From Epinephelus fuscoguttatus (lineage: Eukaryota > Chordata > Actinopteri > Perciformes > Serranidae), in assembly GCF_011397635.1 (NCBI RefSeq), contig NC_064760.1:29566856-29630855 (forward strand): 64,000 nt of DNA, in the 5' to 3' direction. The position numbers were made by a program, and so were the translations under genes. Shown piece by piece: positions 1 through 11,819 of the stretch (position 1 is its first letter; each line of letters begins with the position of its first letter). The notes beneath the pieces are model-generated. The model was given only the letters and a program-made list of their open reading frames with translations. It was not told the origin of the DNA and ran no database searches.

Positions 1-500
1 GCGCTGTTTGTCTTCCCCATTCCTCACAGGTTTGACACATCACAGAAACCATGCTTTAAATTTTCATTTCCAGGAAGTGTGCTGTTTTTTCTTTTTATGT
101 TTGTGTTACCGTTCTCCACAAACCTGGCTGTTCCCCAAAGTTAACTAATCCTGTGCTGGTGGCGTTAACATTACTTTCAATGTCTGAGTGCATGAACAAA
201 GAAGAAAATTCAGAATATGTTTGGTATCTTCTGATGTTTAGACCTTGTTTCACCTTCTACATAGTGTAAAGCCTTTTTATTTCCACTTAAAATGTTGATC
301 TGAATTTGAGACTTTACATGGTCAGAGCATGTTTTTTGTTTTCCTCAGTGTGACTGACAGTTCTGCGTTTTTTGTTTTCTGGATGAGGGCTATGTCAAGG
401 GCAAGTGAATTTCAAATCTGCTGACATGAAGGTTTCTACTGCTTCAAATGCTATTTGTATTTCCTGTGCACAAAGTGAATAAAAACTAGTCTGGAATATC
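1..500 (+). other. Probable 3'UTR end of an upstream plus-strand gene (hnrnph1 candidate)
   Basis: No open frame of interest is present. The stretch is T-rich and ends in an AATAAA hexamer at 478-483 on the plus strand, which would be the polyadenylation signal of a gene lying left of the window. It faces rufy1 tail to tail. In human, RUFY1 and HNRNPH1 are neighbours arranged tail to tail on 5q35.3, so hnrnph1 is the natural guess, but nothing coding is visible to confirm it. An acceptor-like pyrimidine run followed by CAG near 20-30 may be a 3'UTR splice site. Identity is inference only. Confidence 0.4.
478..483 (+). terminator. AATAAA polyadenylation signal, plus-strand upstream gene
   Basis: Canonical hexamer in a context with no competing plus-strand gene downstream for several kb. 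It lies about 50 bases from the opposing minus-strand signal at 533-538. Confidence 0.45.
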
Positions 501-532
501 TAAATTGAAACAAGCATTGCAAAAAAGGAGGT

Positions 533-538
533 TTTATT
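533..538 (-). terminator. Distal AATAAA polyadenylation signal candidate for rufy1
   Basis: The plus strand reads TTTATT, so the minus strand reads AATAAA. Its use would give rufy1 a 3'UTR of about 1.8 kb that includes the whole inverted-repeat element at 1015-2116. A proximal ATTAAA variant at 2159-2164, about 180 bases after the stop, could be used instead. Confidence 0.4.
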
Positions 539-1014
539 CATTTATCAAATATCTAGATAAAAAACTTTTGGTCACCATTCCCAAATTAATTAAGAAAATG
601 GCTTTGTAGCAGTTGACACAATCCGCAAAACCCTGTCGTAATAATACATTCTAAAATAGTTAGATTTGTTAACATTCTACAGTCATTTACACAATAATTT
701 TGCATGTGTCCAGCAGTGGGGCTGTAGCTGTGAAAATTATTACAGAGTAGATGTATGACAAGTTGGAATAATATCAAAGTGAAGTACAATGAATAGTTCA
801 TACTAAAGATCACACAAGTGACCCTCAGAAACCAACAGGAACCTTGATGGATCTCAACATAATCTACATCCACGGTTTGAATTAGAAAAGTTACACACTA
901 AAAATGGTCAGTTTATGATGCCAAATTGTAAAACTGATGTTATTCCAGCCCAAAGAAACACTGATCACATAAATATTCTAAACTACTTCAACCTCCAGGC
1001 TACCTTGAGTATCT

Positions 1015-2116
1015 TCAAAGAGACAGTTCACCCCAAAATCAAAAATACAAATTCTTTTCCTCTCACCTGTAGTTCTATTTATCAATCTTGTTGCTGAGTG
1101 TTTGAGATATCAGCTGTAGACAAGGCTGCCTTCTCTGGGATTATAATGGAACTAGATGACACTAGGCTTGTGGTGCTCAAAGCACTAACAAATATATTTG
1201 AAGACTCAATGTCTCTTTCCAGAAATCACGACTCGGTTACTCATGATAATCCACAGGCCTTGCTAGCAGTTTCATGTAGGAACTATTTTCTTTCTGTCAA
1301 ACTACACCCACCACATAAGGAGGTGGGCATCTTAGTTTGACTCAGCAAGCTAACATTACAGCTCAGCCAAGGAGGATGCTTTTCGTCCATGAGGAAATGC
1401 AAGACATTAAAGAATTAGTGTCAATGAAGGCCAACTGTTGTCACCTGATGTCACCTGTGTGTCAACCATTACGTTTCACTGCATACAACTAAAACCGCTA
1501 ACTAAAACTAAGACGGCTAACTGGCATGCATGTTCTGCACCTGCGTGACAGGAAATAACTCTCCATACCAACAGGTGGCGGTAGTCTATATTCATCATTC
1601 AAAAAAGGGAAACCGAAGACTGACATCACGTAGTCAAGAAGCTTGACATCAAGTCAAGCTAGTTAGCCCTTAAGCACTACAACAAAACAACCCACTGTTA
1701 AAATAACAAAGGATATTTACCATGTGCTAGCGAACAATAACAACCCATTATGAACCATTTCTGCTGAAGAGCTAATTGGCTAAAAAAATGATCTTACCCA
1801 ACATTTGTTAACATCTCTCGCCCTCTTGACTCTAGCTGTTAATTTGCCTTCCTCAATTCTGTTTCTGTTCTCATGCATTGAGCTGAGCTGCTGCTCTGAC
1901 ACAAATTTAACATGCTGAATCTGCAGCCGACAAGTGCTGACTTGTGCTAACAGTAAACACAAGCTGACCATTGGCTTGGTGTGTCAGAGACATATTCAAG
2001 ACTGCCAATATTTCCAACTCTCTGCAGTTAACACTAAAGCAATCTGAATTGATACACAGCACCACATGTAAGAGAAAAACATATATTTTTGATTTTGGGG
2101 TGAACTATCCCTTTGA
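1015..2116. mobile_element. 1.1-kb non-coding element with terminal inverted repeats
   Basis: The ends are near-perfect inverted copies for about 35 bases: the left end starts TCAAAGAGACAGTTCACC and the right end, read on the other strand, starts TCAAAGGGATAGTTCACC, both followed by CCAAAATCAAAAATA. No transposase frame lies inside. Similar termini recur in many fish genomes from memory. Interior blocks at about 1533-1900 match, with scattered differences, a second locus at 20365-20720, which supports a dispersed family. No clear target duplication was seen. It lies between the proximal and distal rufy1 poly(A) candidates. Confidence 0.75.
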
Positions 2117-2158
2117 CACACATCGCTCATTTCATCAGTGTTAAAAGGTGGCCCCTTG

Positions 2159-2164
2159 TTTAAT
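2159..2164 (-). terminator. Proximal ATTAAA polyadenylation signal candidate for rufy1
   Basis: The minus strand reads ATTAAA about 180 bases after the rufy1 stop codon and before the inverted-repeat element. It is a common variant signal. Use cannot be judged without transcript data. Confidence 0.3.
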
Positions 2165-2339
2165 ACAGATGTTACTAATGTTCCTGAATTTCAGGTAACA
2201 GTGGAAATGGAACACCAAATCACATTTCCCCCAAGATTTGATGACATTTTTCAAACACGAGTCGTTAAAAATCATAGTGGATGAGTATGTGCAGTGTTAG
2301 AAAGCTCTCGTAGAAACGTTGAAGCTTGTAGGGGTTTTG

Positions 2340-5300
2340 TCAGGAACCTGTGGACGAACTTCTCTGCAGCAGGAGGGAGTGGCACCTGTCGCACACCCGC
2401 ACAGGCCGAGGGTAGGAGGGCAAGGCCAGCTCGTTACTGGAACAACTGTTGCAGTAGATGTCTCCGCAGTTTCTACAGTGGTGCTGCAACACAAACACAA
2501 CAGTTAATTGTTATTACTGTGAAGATGAGTATCTAGAAGCACAAATAAAATGCAGTCATAAAGGAGCTGACCTTTCTGCGTGCAATGGAGAACTCCTTCT
2601 CACATTGCTTGCAATTAGTGGCCTCATCATCTTTCAGCCAGGCGTGGCCCTGATGGGAGCAGTAAACGTGCAGCATGTTACTTGACAGGATTCTTTTTTC
2701 AATTTTATGGCATCAATTGTAGAAGTGTGCTACTCTTTACATCTTCATATTTTACCTTCAGAGCTTTGTTGACCTCCTTGAAGTCCTCCATCTTAAGTTT
2801 GGACCTTTGACAAAGACGAAGGCAACACAAAAACCCCATTAAATGGTGCACATAGTTAGGAAAAAGCAAAAGAAGACAATAAATGAGAAGTACTGACTGG
2901 CTGAGATGCAGTCCCATCTCTTGTAGAGCCTGCTCCTGCTGCTCACACGTCTGCTGCAGCTGCTGCTTCTCGTGCTTCAAATCCTGCAGCTCCTGCACCA
3001 ACAGTTCGCAAAAGAATGGCACCATTACATCACAGTGCTGTGCAGGATTATCAGTATTTGCTCACAATACTTTGGAGAAATTGAAGTAAGGTGAACAATC
3101 TTTTCTTGAGGCTGTTGCAAAATCTGAGCTACAGCATTTACAAAACAAATACTGACATATATATATATATGTATATATATTACATATGTAAACATTATAA
3201 CAGGAAACAAACTACAGCACCAAACCAAACTAATCCTAGAGTAGATTTAGGATGGAATTTAAGGATTTACTCGAACACAACAGCTTTGATAAAGAGGCAC
3301 TTTTACACCTTTTACAAAGTGATTATATTGTGTCCGTGTCTGGATGTTATACACATGATCTCAAGGACTTCTGCACACTTCGGTGTCTAAGTGTGTGTGA
3401 CACTGACCGTGTGCAGGCCCTGGAGTTGTTGCAGCTGTGTGCGGAGCTCTATGCTGTTGTCCTGTTCCCGCTGGAGAGATTTCTGCAGGCTTTGTCTCTG
3501 TTCCCTCTCAGTGCGCAGCTCATTCTCCAAACCCAGCCTGAGAATACAGAAGAGACATGGTGATTCTTACAGCCAGCGCCAGCCTGTGTGTGTGCAGGAT
3601 CACAGGTTTTAAGTATCAATCTATATATGATAACTGTAAAAATCTGAGATGGGGGACCAGATACGTGACTCAAACACATACCATGAATGGCAGATTTTTT
3701 TTAGACCCCGAATCTATCATTAATAATTACTTGATTTGGACTGTGACAATTAAAAAAAAATCAAACCTAATACCTGTAAAAATGTTTTAAATGTGTGTCA
3801 GATGGATTGAAGTTAAAAGCTAAGCTTGTATCTTATCTGCAGTTAAGATTTAATAGTCTTTAAATAAAGTGTTAGCTGATATACTTCCAAGAAGAGCTAC
3901 TTAACTGCTCGTCAGTATGGCATTAACACGTTAGCCAAAGTAGTTTTAAATCTCATCCTTTATAGACTGTCTTTTCTGTGTTCTGGTAATTTTGTTTTTT
4001 ATTCCATGTGCAGAACATATTTATAGTCATGTCATTTTTCGTGCCTCTTTTGTAGGTTTATGGGATTGTGCTGTATCAATTTTATGCTTTCCAAATGTGT
4101 GTCTTACCTTAGTGTATCCAGGTCAGACAGCTGTTTCTGCAAAGCATCCACCTTTCCTTCCAGCTCCACCCTCATATCTTTGTCTGACTGGTCGCTTTGT
4201 TTGCGCTCTTGCTCCGAGTTCTGAAGTCTGTGATGCACAAACGACAAGAAGGAAAATATTAATTTAAAGGAATGTCATTTTAGAAACAGAAAAATACACA
4301 ACACGTACCTCTGCTCGAGTTCCATCATGGCTTTCTCCATTTCATCCATCTTCTGCTCAAGCTGCACAGCCTCCGCCTGCTTTTTTTCTGCCTCTCGTTC
4401 TGAGTCCTAAAGAGCCACATAGGTTGTGTTAATGTGTGTTCTGTCTGAGTGGCCAAGCAAGAGAAAGAAAAGGTGTATTCACATGTGTCTACCTGAGCTT
4501 TGTGGAACATTTGCAGGTTCAGAGTCTTGACTTGGTCGAGCTGGAGCCGCAGGGCTGCCAGCGTGTCCTGTTTCTCGTGTGTGTCCTTCTCCAGCAGCTT
4601 CATGGCCACCTCGATCTCCTGCTTCAGGCCCACCTGGAGCTCCAACTCACGCTCCAGCTCCTGACATCATGCATTGCAAACGTACAAAAGGCATGAGTCA
4701 AATTCAGTTCTACAGTCTAATCAGGCCACAAAAATGAGCTTTGAATTTTCTGCTAACAGGAGGCCAAATGACTCATTAAAACTCACACAGTACTCACACT
4801 GCTGGCTTCTGTTTAACTTTGTTGGAGACAACCAGACGATGCCTCCCACCCAAAAAGAATCCAGCTTCTACCCCCCCGCCCAAGAAGCAACACAGAGCTG
4901 CCGAGTCACCTTCTACTGCCACATGCATGATATAGTGCTACAGTCAATTGATACCTGACCTGGCGAATGCGCTTTTCCTCTTTGTACTGCTTCCAAACCA
5001 CGTTGTACATCTCATCCAGGCCCTGTCGAGTCTGTTTGTACGTCTCCAGCTCAACCTGGCTGTCCTGAAGGGCTGCCTGGAAAAACACCAACACACCACA
5101 CAGTTTTTTGTAAATTAGAAGTGGATTAGTTGCATTTAGGGTTGCAAAATTCTGGGAAATAAGGTGGAAACTTGCTATGGGTATTAAATGGAATATATAG
5201 GTAAGTTATTGGAATTAATGAAAAAGTAACTGAAATAAAATGGAAATAAAGGGGTTATTTGTTCAGGCTGTATTTACAGTGTCATTTGCAGACAGAAACA

Positions 5301-8300
5301 AAAACTTTAGCCTATTAAAAGCAGATATAATCAATTTGATAAACAACTCTATTTGTCAAATACAAACAACGCGAGATGTGCCATGTTATGAGTTAGCTAG
5401 CGAGCAATTAAGTAATTAAAACTCCTTTGCTACGTGCCACATGATAACAGATAGCTAGAAGGTGTTAACAAGTTAAGTGAAATATTATTTTTTTAACATA
5501 CATATTAACTTCAGTAATATAATGGAAACTTCGATTCCAGTATTCGGTCCTTTGACTCAAACGGTGCAGTAGAGTTATCTGAACATGTGACACGAGAATG
5601 CACTGTGCACGCGGAGGTTATAATTTCACTGAATTCCTATGTGACAGTGTGCTGGCAAACTACTTTATATGTGTCTGTGATGGAAGGGTGCGCTGCTGAA
5701 TGCGTACAGTTCAATTAAGTGACCATACTTTAACAAAAACATGCCGTAAGACCTAGTATTGCTTTTTTTTTATGTGTATTACCCCACCTCCCAAATAAGT
5801 TCACTTTAAAAAGTTTTGATTTTTATATTAAAATGATGCAAAAATTCCCAAGTTCCTGAGCTTAACTTCACTTCACTTCCCAACCCAAACTGCAGATGCT
5901 TCTAGTTGCTTTCTGACCTCTTCCTTTTTCTGGCTGGACTGCAAGATCGTCTCATTCTCCTTTCTTAGCTGTTCCTGTTCTTCCCGCAGAGAGTTGATTC
6001 TGTCTGTCGCTGCCGTCAGCTGAGGATAAAGAACACAAACGCTCATCAGTCAGGTGAAACACACCTAATATACACAGATGACATGTTTACATTACAGAGG
6101 AAAGCCCTCTTTGTAGACAGATCATTGTGGTGATCCAAAAATGTGTCACACCCAACACTTACGAGCACAGTCACACAACAGTTCACACACGGTGTGTCTG
6201 ACCTCCTCTACAAGTTTGCTGTTGGTCTTCTCAATAGATTCCATCTTAGCCTGAAGGTCAGTGACGGTGCCGCTTAGATGACGATTTAACTCCTCAATGT
6301 AGTGCTTCTGATCCAAAATGGCTGTCATCTTGGCATCGCTGAGAGAGAAAGAATAACAATGTTGGCTGAGTAAGCATCAGGTCTGTTTGGGATCGAATTA
6401 TTATCATGCCAGGCGCTACAGTTCAAACTACAATAATATAACAAAAGGCAGTGTAGGCAGTATGCTCAATCCATCTGAATGCAAGCACTCACTCTTTTGA
6501 AGTCTCACTGTTGGCAGTGTCTTTCAGATAAAGAGAAAAGTCGATGACTGCCACCTAAATGGGAAAGAGAAACTCATGACTGTGTATCCACTTTCACTCT
6601 TCTCATACTGAAACTGAGGTGCAGCAGCTGGGATGTGTAGGCTTACAAAACTTGTCAGCACTCACCTGAGAATCAAGATCCTCCCCTTTAATGCAGAGGT
6701 TAGCGTCAATTACGTTGAGGCCCACCAGCAGTCCCCCTATCACTGCCCCCTCCTCCTCCATCATCAATGCTCCAGAGTCATAAAACTCACTAGGAGGAGA
6801 CAGACATGAAGGGGATTGAATAAGAATAAGTTGGAAGCTTTAAAAATGAACTATTATCTGACACATGAACATGAACATATTCTTGTACAAAATAATTATG
6901 GTTACTAACCTCAGGAGATCTTTGCGGTCCAGCAAAGCTTTCATGTAGTCAGCTACTGTCTTCTGCATGAGCGCTAAATGCAGCCAAGCCCTTGCTCTCC
7001 CCAGGCCGGTCCTCAAAGGAGAATAAAAATGCAATTACACAAACACTTATCAAATAGGTTTGAGCATATCTTACATTGTAGGTATGCTGGGAAATGGTTT
7101 GCAATAGCATACTTTATGCCGGGCAAGTCTCTGGCACTTGTGGCAATGTTAACAGACTCTGGACACAACTTCTCAACCAGTTCCAGAGGTCCCCATATGG
7201 ACTTGTTCTGACCAATGAAGGATTTCTTGACTGAAAAGAAAAATCAAAACAAATATAAGAGCACTGACATTTATTTGGATCACTTTTAATAGAAACTAAT
7301 TCAGTTTAAAAAAAAAAAAAAAAGGGTGAGCCTCTTGACTGTCTCACCTTTCAGCCCATGTTTGAGGCAGTGCTCCAGGACGACAAAGAACTGCTGCAGA
7401 GGAGGGTAATCTGAATCGAGCGTCCTGCCCAGACTTAAGGAGGACTGAATTAATACTTTGATGCTCAGCTTCATCATGCTGAGGAGGTTGGACCTTTCTA
7501 TTGCCATGGGGTCTTTGGGGGGCAGAACTGTAAAGAATGCAAGGCACAGGTGAAGTTAATGACAGAGAACACATCAGTTGATAGCCAACCTGCATAACTG
7601 TAGAGCAGGGGTGTCAAACATAAGGGTCCAATCCAGCCCTCTGGATGACCTTGCACACCTATAGTGATGCGCTTGTGAAGGCTAAGAGGTGCCAGGTGCC
7701 AGGAGCAAGTTAAACACTGAGTTGCTTTCCTCATGTGAAATGCTGCTTCAGAGGCTTTTCCACCCTGACCAGAATACAGTTATTTTCTTTCACTTTAGTT
7801 TGGTGTGGTGATGTCAGAATGACTACACAGGAGTGGAAATGTATAAAAAAAATGCACATGTAATGACAGAATGACTGGCTGCAACTGAAGTTGAAATTGC
7901 ATTTATTCTTCTGGAGACATCACAGGCTGTTCGTCATCTGTTTTGTAAATGGATTAGCAATTTTAAAATGTACTTCTTAAAGCAATAAAGGGAAAAAAAG
8001 TTGTTTGTTATTTATAGGATATGAAACAATGATTTTACTGGTCCAGCCCCACCTGCAATCAAATCAGACTGTATGTGGCCTGTGAACTAAAATTACTTTG
8101 ACATCCCTGCTGTAGTGAATCATATTTGCATGTCTGGAATCAGTTTTTGACTGTTAGAAAATGTGTTAACATGTCATAGAAGCCAGAAACTACAGTGTAC
8201 TGTTGAGAAACGTGTTTGCTTTGTGCATGTATGTGTCATGTTTAGTTAGTGAAATTAATATTTCTTATTTCTTAATATGCAGGTGAAGGGATTGGGCCTT

Positions 8301-9229
8301 TGTGTTTTCCTTTGGGTGTGCCACAGAGACTTCTTTTGTTTTCAGGTTTGATCTGTAGATAAGGTTTGGATGCATCCTGGCACTGTGCACTGCAGGACGG
8401 GTGTCAGCCTGTCCAAGTATATAAACAAATGCACATTAATGGCTGCTACAAGGAGAGGTGCTGTGCTGATGGGCTTTTGAATCATATATGTTATAAACAC
8501 TGCAGAGATTATGCTGTGCTTTTGCTTAGTATGTGCTCTTTTAGTTTGTGGTTTTTTTTGTGTTCTTAAAAAAAACATTCAATAATAGACTGAATTTACA
8601 AAAAAAAAAAGAAAAGAATAAAAGGCAAAGAGAAAGCATTGCAATAAGAACAGTCATACAGACGCAGGCTTGGAGGAGATGTCATGCATGCTTGAGTCCA
8701 TGAAATGCAGCATAAACACTACATGAAGTGGTGTGATCTTATGCACGATCACCAAGCCTTGAAGTCATGCGTCATGACAGCTGACAATTAACTAACCTAA
8801 AGTTCAAGAGGAAGTAGTGACATGGACTGTATGGCTGCAATACTTTATAACATAACGAGATCAGATAAAGAGTGTTACTCTGAGCAGTCACCGCCTACCT
8901 GGAAGTTTCCTTGAAGTGTTGTTGAGCTCATTTTCGGGCTCTTTCTCCAGCGGAGAGCTCGGAGCGGATCCCTGTGAGGGGTGTCTCTGGGCAGCAGCGT
9001 AGCTCACCCCGCTGCTAATCGTCTCCGTGGCCTTCCGAGCCAGAGACAAGATAGGAGCCGACCAGCTGTTCTCCGTCGCGGCGGGAGCTGGCTTCTCCGT
9101 CCGCTCCTGCCCGTCGCTGCTGCCGGACTCGGCCTCGGGCGCGGCTTCTGAAACTTCGGGCTCATCTAGCTGTTGTTCTGCTTCGCTATCCTCTACAGCT
9201 GTGTTTACCTCCCCTGCCTCGTCGGCCAT
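2340..9229 (-). CDS. rufy1: RUN and FYVE domain-containing protein 1 (17 coding exons, 717 aa)
   Basis: Endosomal effector that binds PI3P and Rab4/Rab14 in early-endosome recycling (family knowledge). Exons in coding order: 9229-8899, 7527-7348, 7230-7113, 7011-6910, 6789-6666, 6554-6493, 6338-6203, 6019-5918, 5076-4960, 4660-4493, 4406-4309, 4227-4108, 3537-3408, 2992-2898, 2804-2756, 2649-2572, 2483-2340. All join in phase with GT-AG ends and sum to 2154 bp. Residues 55-66 hold the RUFY1-specific [12 protein letters not shown] motif, which separates it from RUFY2. The RUN domain spans about 140-290 and coiled coil about 310-640. The FYVE domain (648-710) has WLKD, RKHHCRNCG, RVC and all eight zinc-binding cysteines. 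The length is close to human RUFY1 (708 aa). The start ATG opens an acidic N-terminus; an internal Met in exon 2 could start a shorter form. Confidence 0.96.
5100..5900. repeat. Possible degenerate hAT-like element in rufy1 intron 8
   Basis: The intron between exons 8 and 9 is the second longest of the gene and AT-rich. Its beginning (from about 5139, GGTTGCAAAATTCTGGGAA) resembles, from memory, the terminus of a common fish non-autonomous hAT family; a related TGCAAAAATTCCCAAG string lies near 5835. No coding frame or clean target duplication was found, so the limits are approximate. Confidence 0.3.
7606..8109. mobile_element. hAT-type non-autonomous element (504 bp) in rufy1 intron 1
   Basis: Termini are CAGGGGTGTCAAA on the left and, on the other strand, CAGGGATGTCAAA on the right. 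They are flanked by an 8-bp target duplication, CTGTAGAG at 7598-7605 and CTGTAGTG at 8110-8117 (one mismatch). The CAGGG termini and 8-bp duplication are the hallmarks of hAT elements. No transposase is encoded. The rest of the intron (8118-8898) shows nothing recognisable. Confidence 0.8.
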
Positions 9230-9320
9230 GTTTGTCCCCCCTCCCCTCTCCCCCTGTGTTCACGTGACCAGGCCAGTGCAATCACGCGCGCTGTCAGGAC
9301 GTTCTTCTTCTTCATTGGAT
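9230..9320 (-). promoter_or_regulatory. rufy1 promoter/5'UTR region with E-box and CCAAT
   Basis: A GC-rich, pyrimidine-rich stretch directly upstream of the rufy1 ATG. It carries TCACGTGACC at 9260-9269, an E-box fitting the CLEAR consensus bound by TFEB/TFE3 and also USF, and a CCAAT box (ATTGG on the plus strand) at 9314-9318. No TATA box was seen, as expected of a housekeeping-type promoter. Function is inferred from motifs only. Confidence 0.5.
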
Positions 9321-10945
9321 TTATTGGCGGTTAGGGAGTCAGTTTACAGGTGTTTTACCGCCACCTACTGGACTGGAGGGTCGGTGCAGTACAGTATAAA
9401 CAGAAAATAGAGTCTGCACTTTACTTATCAGAATACATGCCTTTCAAACACACTCACAGGTTTTTGCGGGGTTCTGAGGGTTTTTAAAATAAATACAAAT
9501 AAGACAGTTTAAAGTTGAATGACCCCCCCCCGCCCCCAAGTGCTTATTTTGCATCACCCTCTCTCCTCTTACAAATGACAAACACTTCCTTAAAAAAAAT
9601 TTCCATCCTCTATTAACTAATTCCTTAAATGATTACGTCATTTCCGCGATACAGCACCAATAACATTTCCTGTTGTAATGGTGTGTTTTGCTTCCTTTAT
9701 TCCTCTTTGTAGATATGACATTCCTGATTCTCATGGTAAAAGTATTACAAGTAGCACTACATGCACTACAGCTGATCATACTGTGTTTGTACAAGTTGTT
9801 TTGTGTTTATTTCATTAAGTCCTTAATTGAACCATATGTGTCCTAACTTCAGACCAGCAGTGAGGGTGTTGCCCTTTCTGTTGTTGCCACAATTTCTTCT
9901 ATCACTAATGCTTTTGTATTTTGTAGACTACAGATGGAAGTAAGTAAACCATTACTATGTAGATTTCAAATAGGATGGTTTTTTCCCCAGGAAATGGTAT
10001 TTGACAATCAAGCCTAAATTACCAACCATGCAATGTGAGCAGCTGCCCCACGGCCTCAGACCCACAGGGTCACCACAGGCTCTATAGGGTCACTATGTGG
10101 CAGCAAGTCTGCAGATATCAGTCCTATCTATGTGACATTTTGAGGCCTTGACCCAGAGCAAAGCTCAGGTTCTTCTGCAGGCCTCAGTGTAAAGAGCAGA
10201 CTGATTAAACATTAAACTCACTGTGCAGCACTGACCAAAATCTGAACTAGAAAAAATATTGAAAAAATTTTCTCAGAAGAATTAAGTTTCATAATAAAGT
10301 TACATTAAAAGTCTCTCCAGAATATTTTTTTTAGAAATAATTAATCTTACAACTGCCTCACTAAATAATTAGATGTAGTTCGTAAAACTAATTAGTGGTC
10401 AAATATTCTCTAAAGACGTCATCCAGATCCTCTCCAAGTACTGAGAGCATGCATGCTGTACTTCCTAGTTTCACCACATGGTGGCGCAGACAAGCTGTGC
10501 GTTACTTTCTTGTGGAACCTCTCACAAGGTGTTTTTTATTATTTATAGGCCTAAAGACACCCACCAGTCCAGCTTGGATCGAGCAGTTATCATTATTTTT
10601 TTTCTGTATTATCAGGTGTGTTAACCCACCATTTTTCAACATCACTAATTATCTTACTTTTAAGATATGTGAGGGATACTTTGCACTCCGATATGTAAGT
10701 GTGGGCTGAGGACACTGGACTCATCTGAATTAAACAACACTGAATCCCTAGAGTTACAGTGTAGACTGCAAGTGTGAGTGAATGGGTGACCCAAAAAAAA
10801 GTAAATCTTAAAAGGTCGGCAAAATAGTAAAAATTTAAACACAAATAAAAAGGCACATATTTTATACTTTGGGTTTTAATTTATTTATTTTTTTAAAGAA
10901 AGAAAAAAATATTTTATGTTGTTTTTGTTTATTATTTGGTGTTTT

Positions 10946-10984
<39 letters not shown>

Positions 10985-11540
10985 GTCTATCTATCTATCT
11001 ATCTGTCTAATAACAAGGGAGCTTAAAGTACATGGGCCATCTGTGCCATAACAGTAAAATCATAGTAAGACCATGTTTTCCTTGACATTAAATACTTATA
11101 AAACTCTTAAAAAAGGGGCAACAAGTGGCTTATGGAAATGACAGTGTTTTGAAAGACAAGACCACTTCAGGTAGATGAAAGCTTTAAGATGAAGATGAAG
11201 ATGCAGATTCTTATATCATCAAACAACTTCCACAGAAACTGATACAGGGTGTTGCCTACATTTAAGAGTAGGAAAAATCACATGTACTAAAATATTAATA
11301 CCTTAGTAATGCCTACCAGTGTGACCATCAGTGGGTCTCATTTGAATTTTAAGTGGAGCTGTATACTGCAGCTGCACACCACAGTCATTACTGTAATGAT
11401 CCATTAATTAGTGTAGTAATTAATGACTCAAATGTGCCACTATCTTTATGACAGAAGTCCACACTTTGTTCAGCATATGACTGTATCCTCTCACAAATTT
11501 CCTCCCTGCAGTCTGTGAGCAGCAGCAGCAGTCTGTAGGC
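9321..11540. other. Spacer between divergent rufy1 and hbegf
   Basis: No supportable gene. It holds a short block at about 9321-9410 resembling a dispersed fish repeat (CCGCCACCTACTGGACTGGAG-like), a C-rich run near 9523-9538 and the TCTA microsatellite listed separately. Nothing else is recognised. The two genes are transcribed away from each other, so regulatory elements of either could lie here. Confidence 0.5.
10946..11009. repeat. (TCTA)n microsatellite
   Basis: About 15 tetranucleotide units interrupted by two TCTG variants. The open frame through it is a repeat artefact. Confidence 0.95.
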
Positions 11541-11560
11541 GTGGTGAAGTGCGCAGGAGC

Positions 11561-11567
11561 ATAAATA
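11561..11567 (+). promoter_or_regulatory. TATA-like box of hbegf
   Basis: ATAAATA on the plus strand, about 255 bases before the ATG, preceded by a GTGGTGAAGTGCGC stretch. It would place the transcription start near 11590 and give a 5'UTR of roughly 230 bases that includes an A-rich run at 11697-11714. Position inferred from the motif only. Confidence 0.45.
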
Positions 11568-11819
11568 CCGCGGTGCCTCTGTCGGGACGCTCCTTCACTC
11601 CGCTCCTCTCACACTGGAACTTCCGGGACGCAGCGGTCCTCTCAAGTAACGACAAGAGGTCGCAAACAGGCGGAATTAATTCACAAAAAACACACCGACA
11701 AAAAAAAAAAAAAAGAAGCGAAAAAAGGGAAGGAATTTATAGAAGCGGAACAAGTGGACGGAATACATCTTATAAATCATCACATTTGTTTCCTAAAAAT
11801 CACTGGAAGTTTGGACATC

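Noticed and set aside
5139-5860. Apparent terminal inverted repeats TGCAAAATTC / TGCAAAAATTC in rufy1 intron 8
   Set aside because: The two strings are in direct, not inverted, orientation, so they do not define a TIR element; kept only as a weak repeat call.
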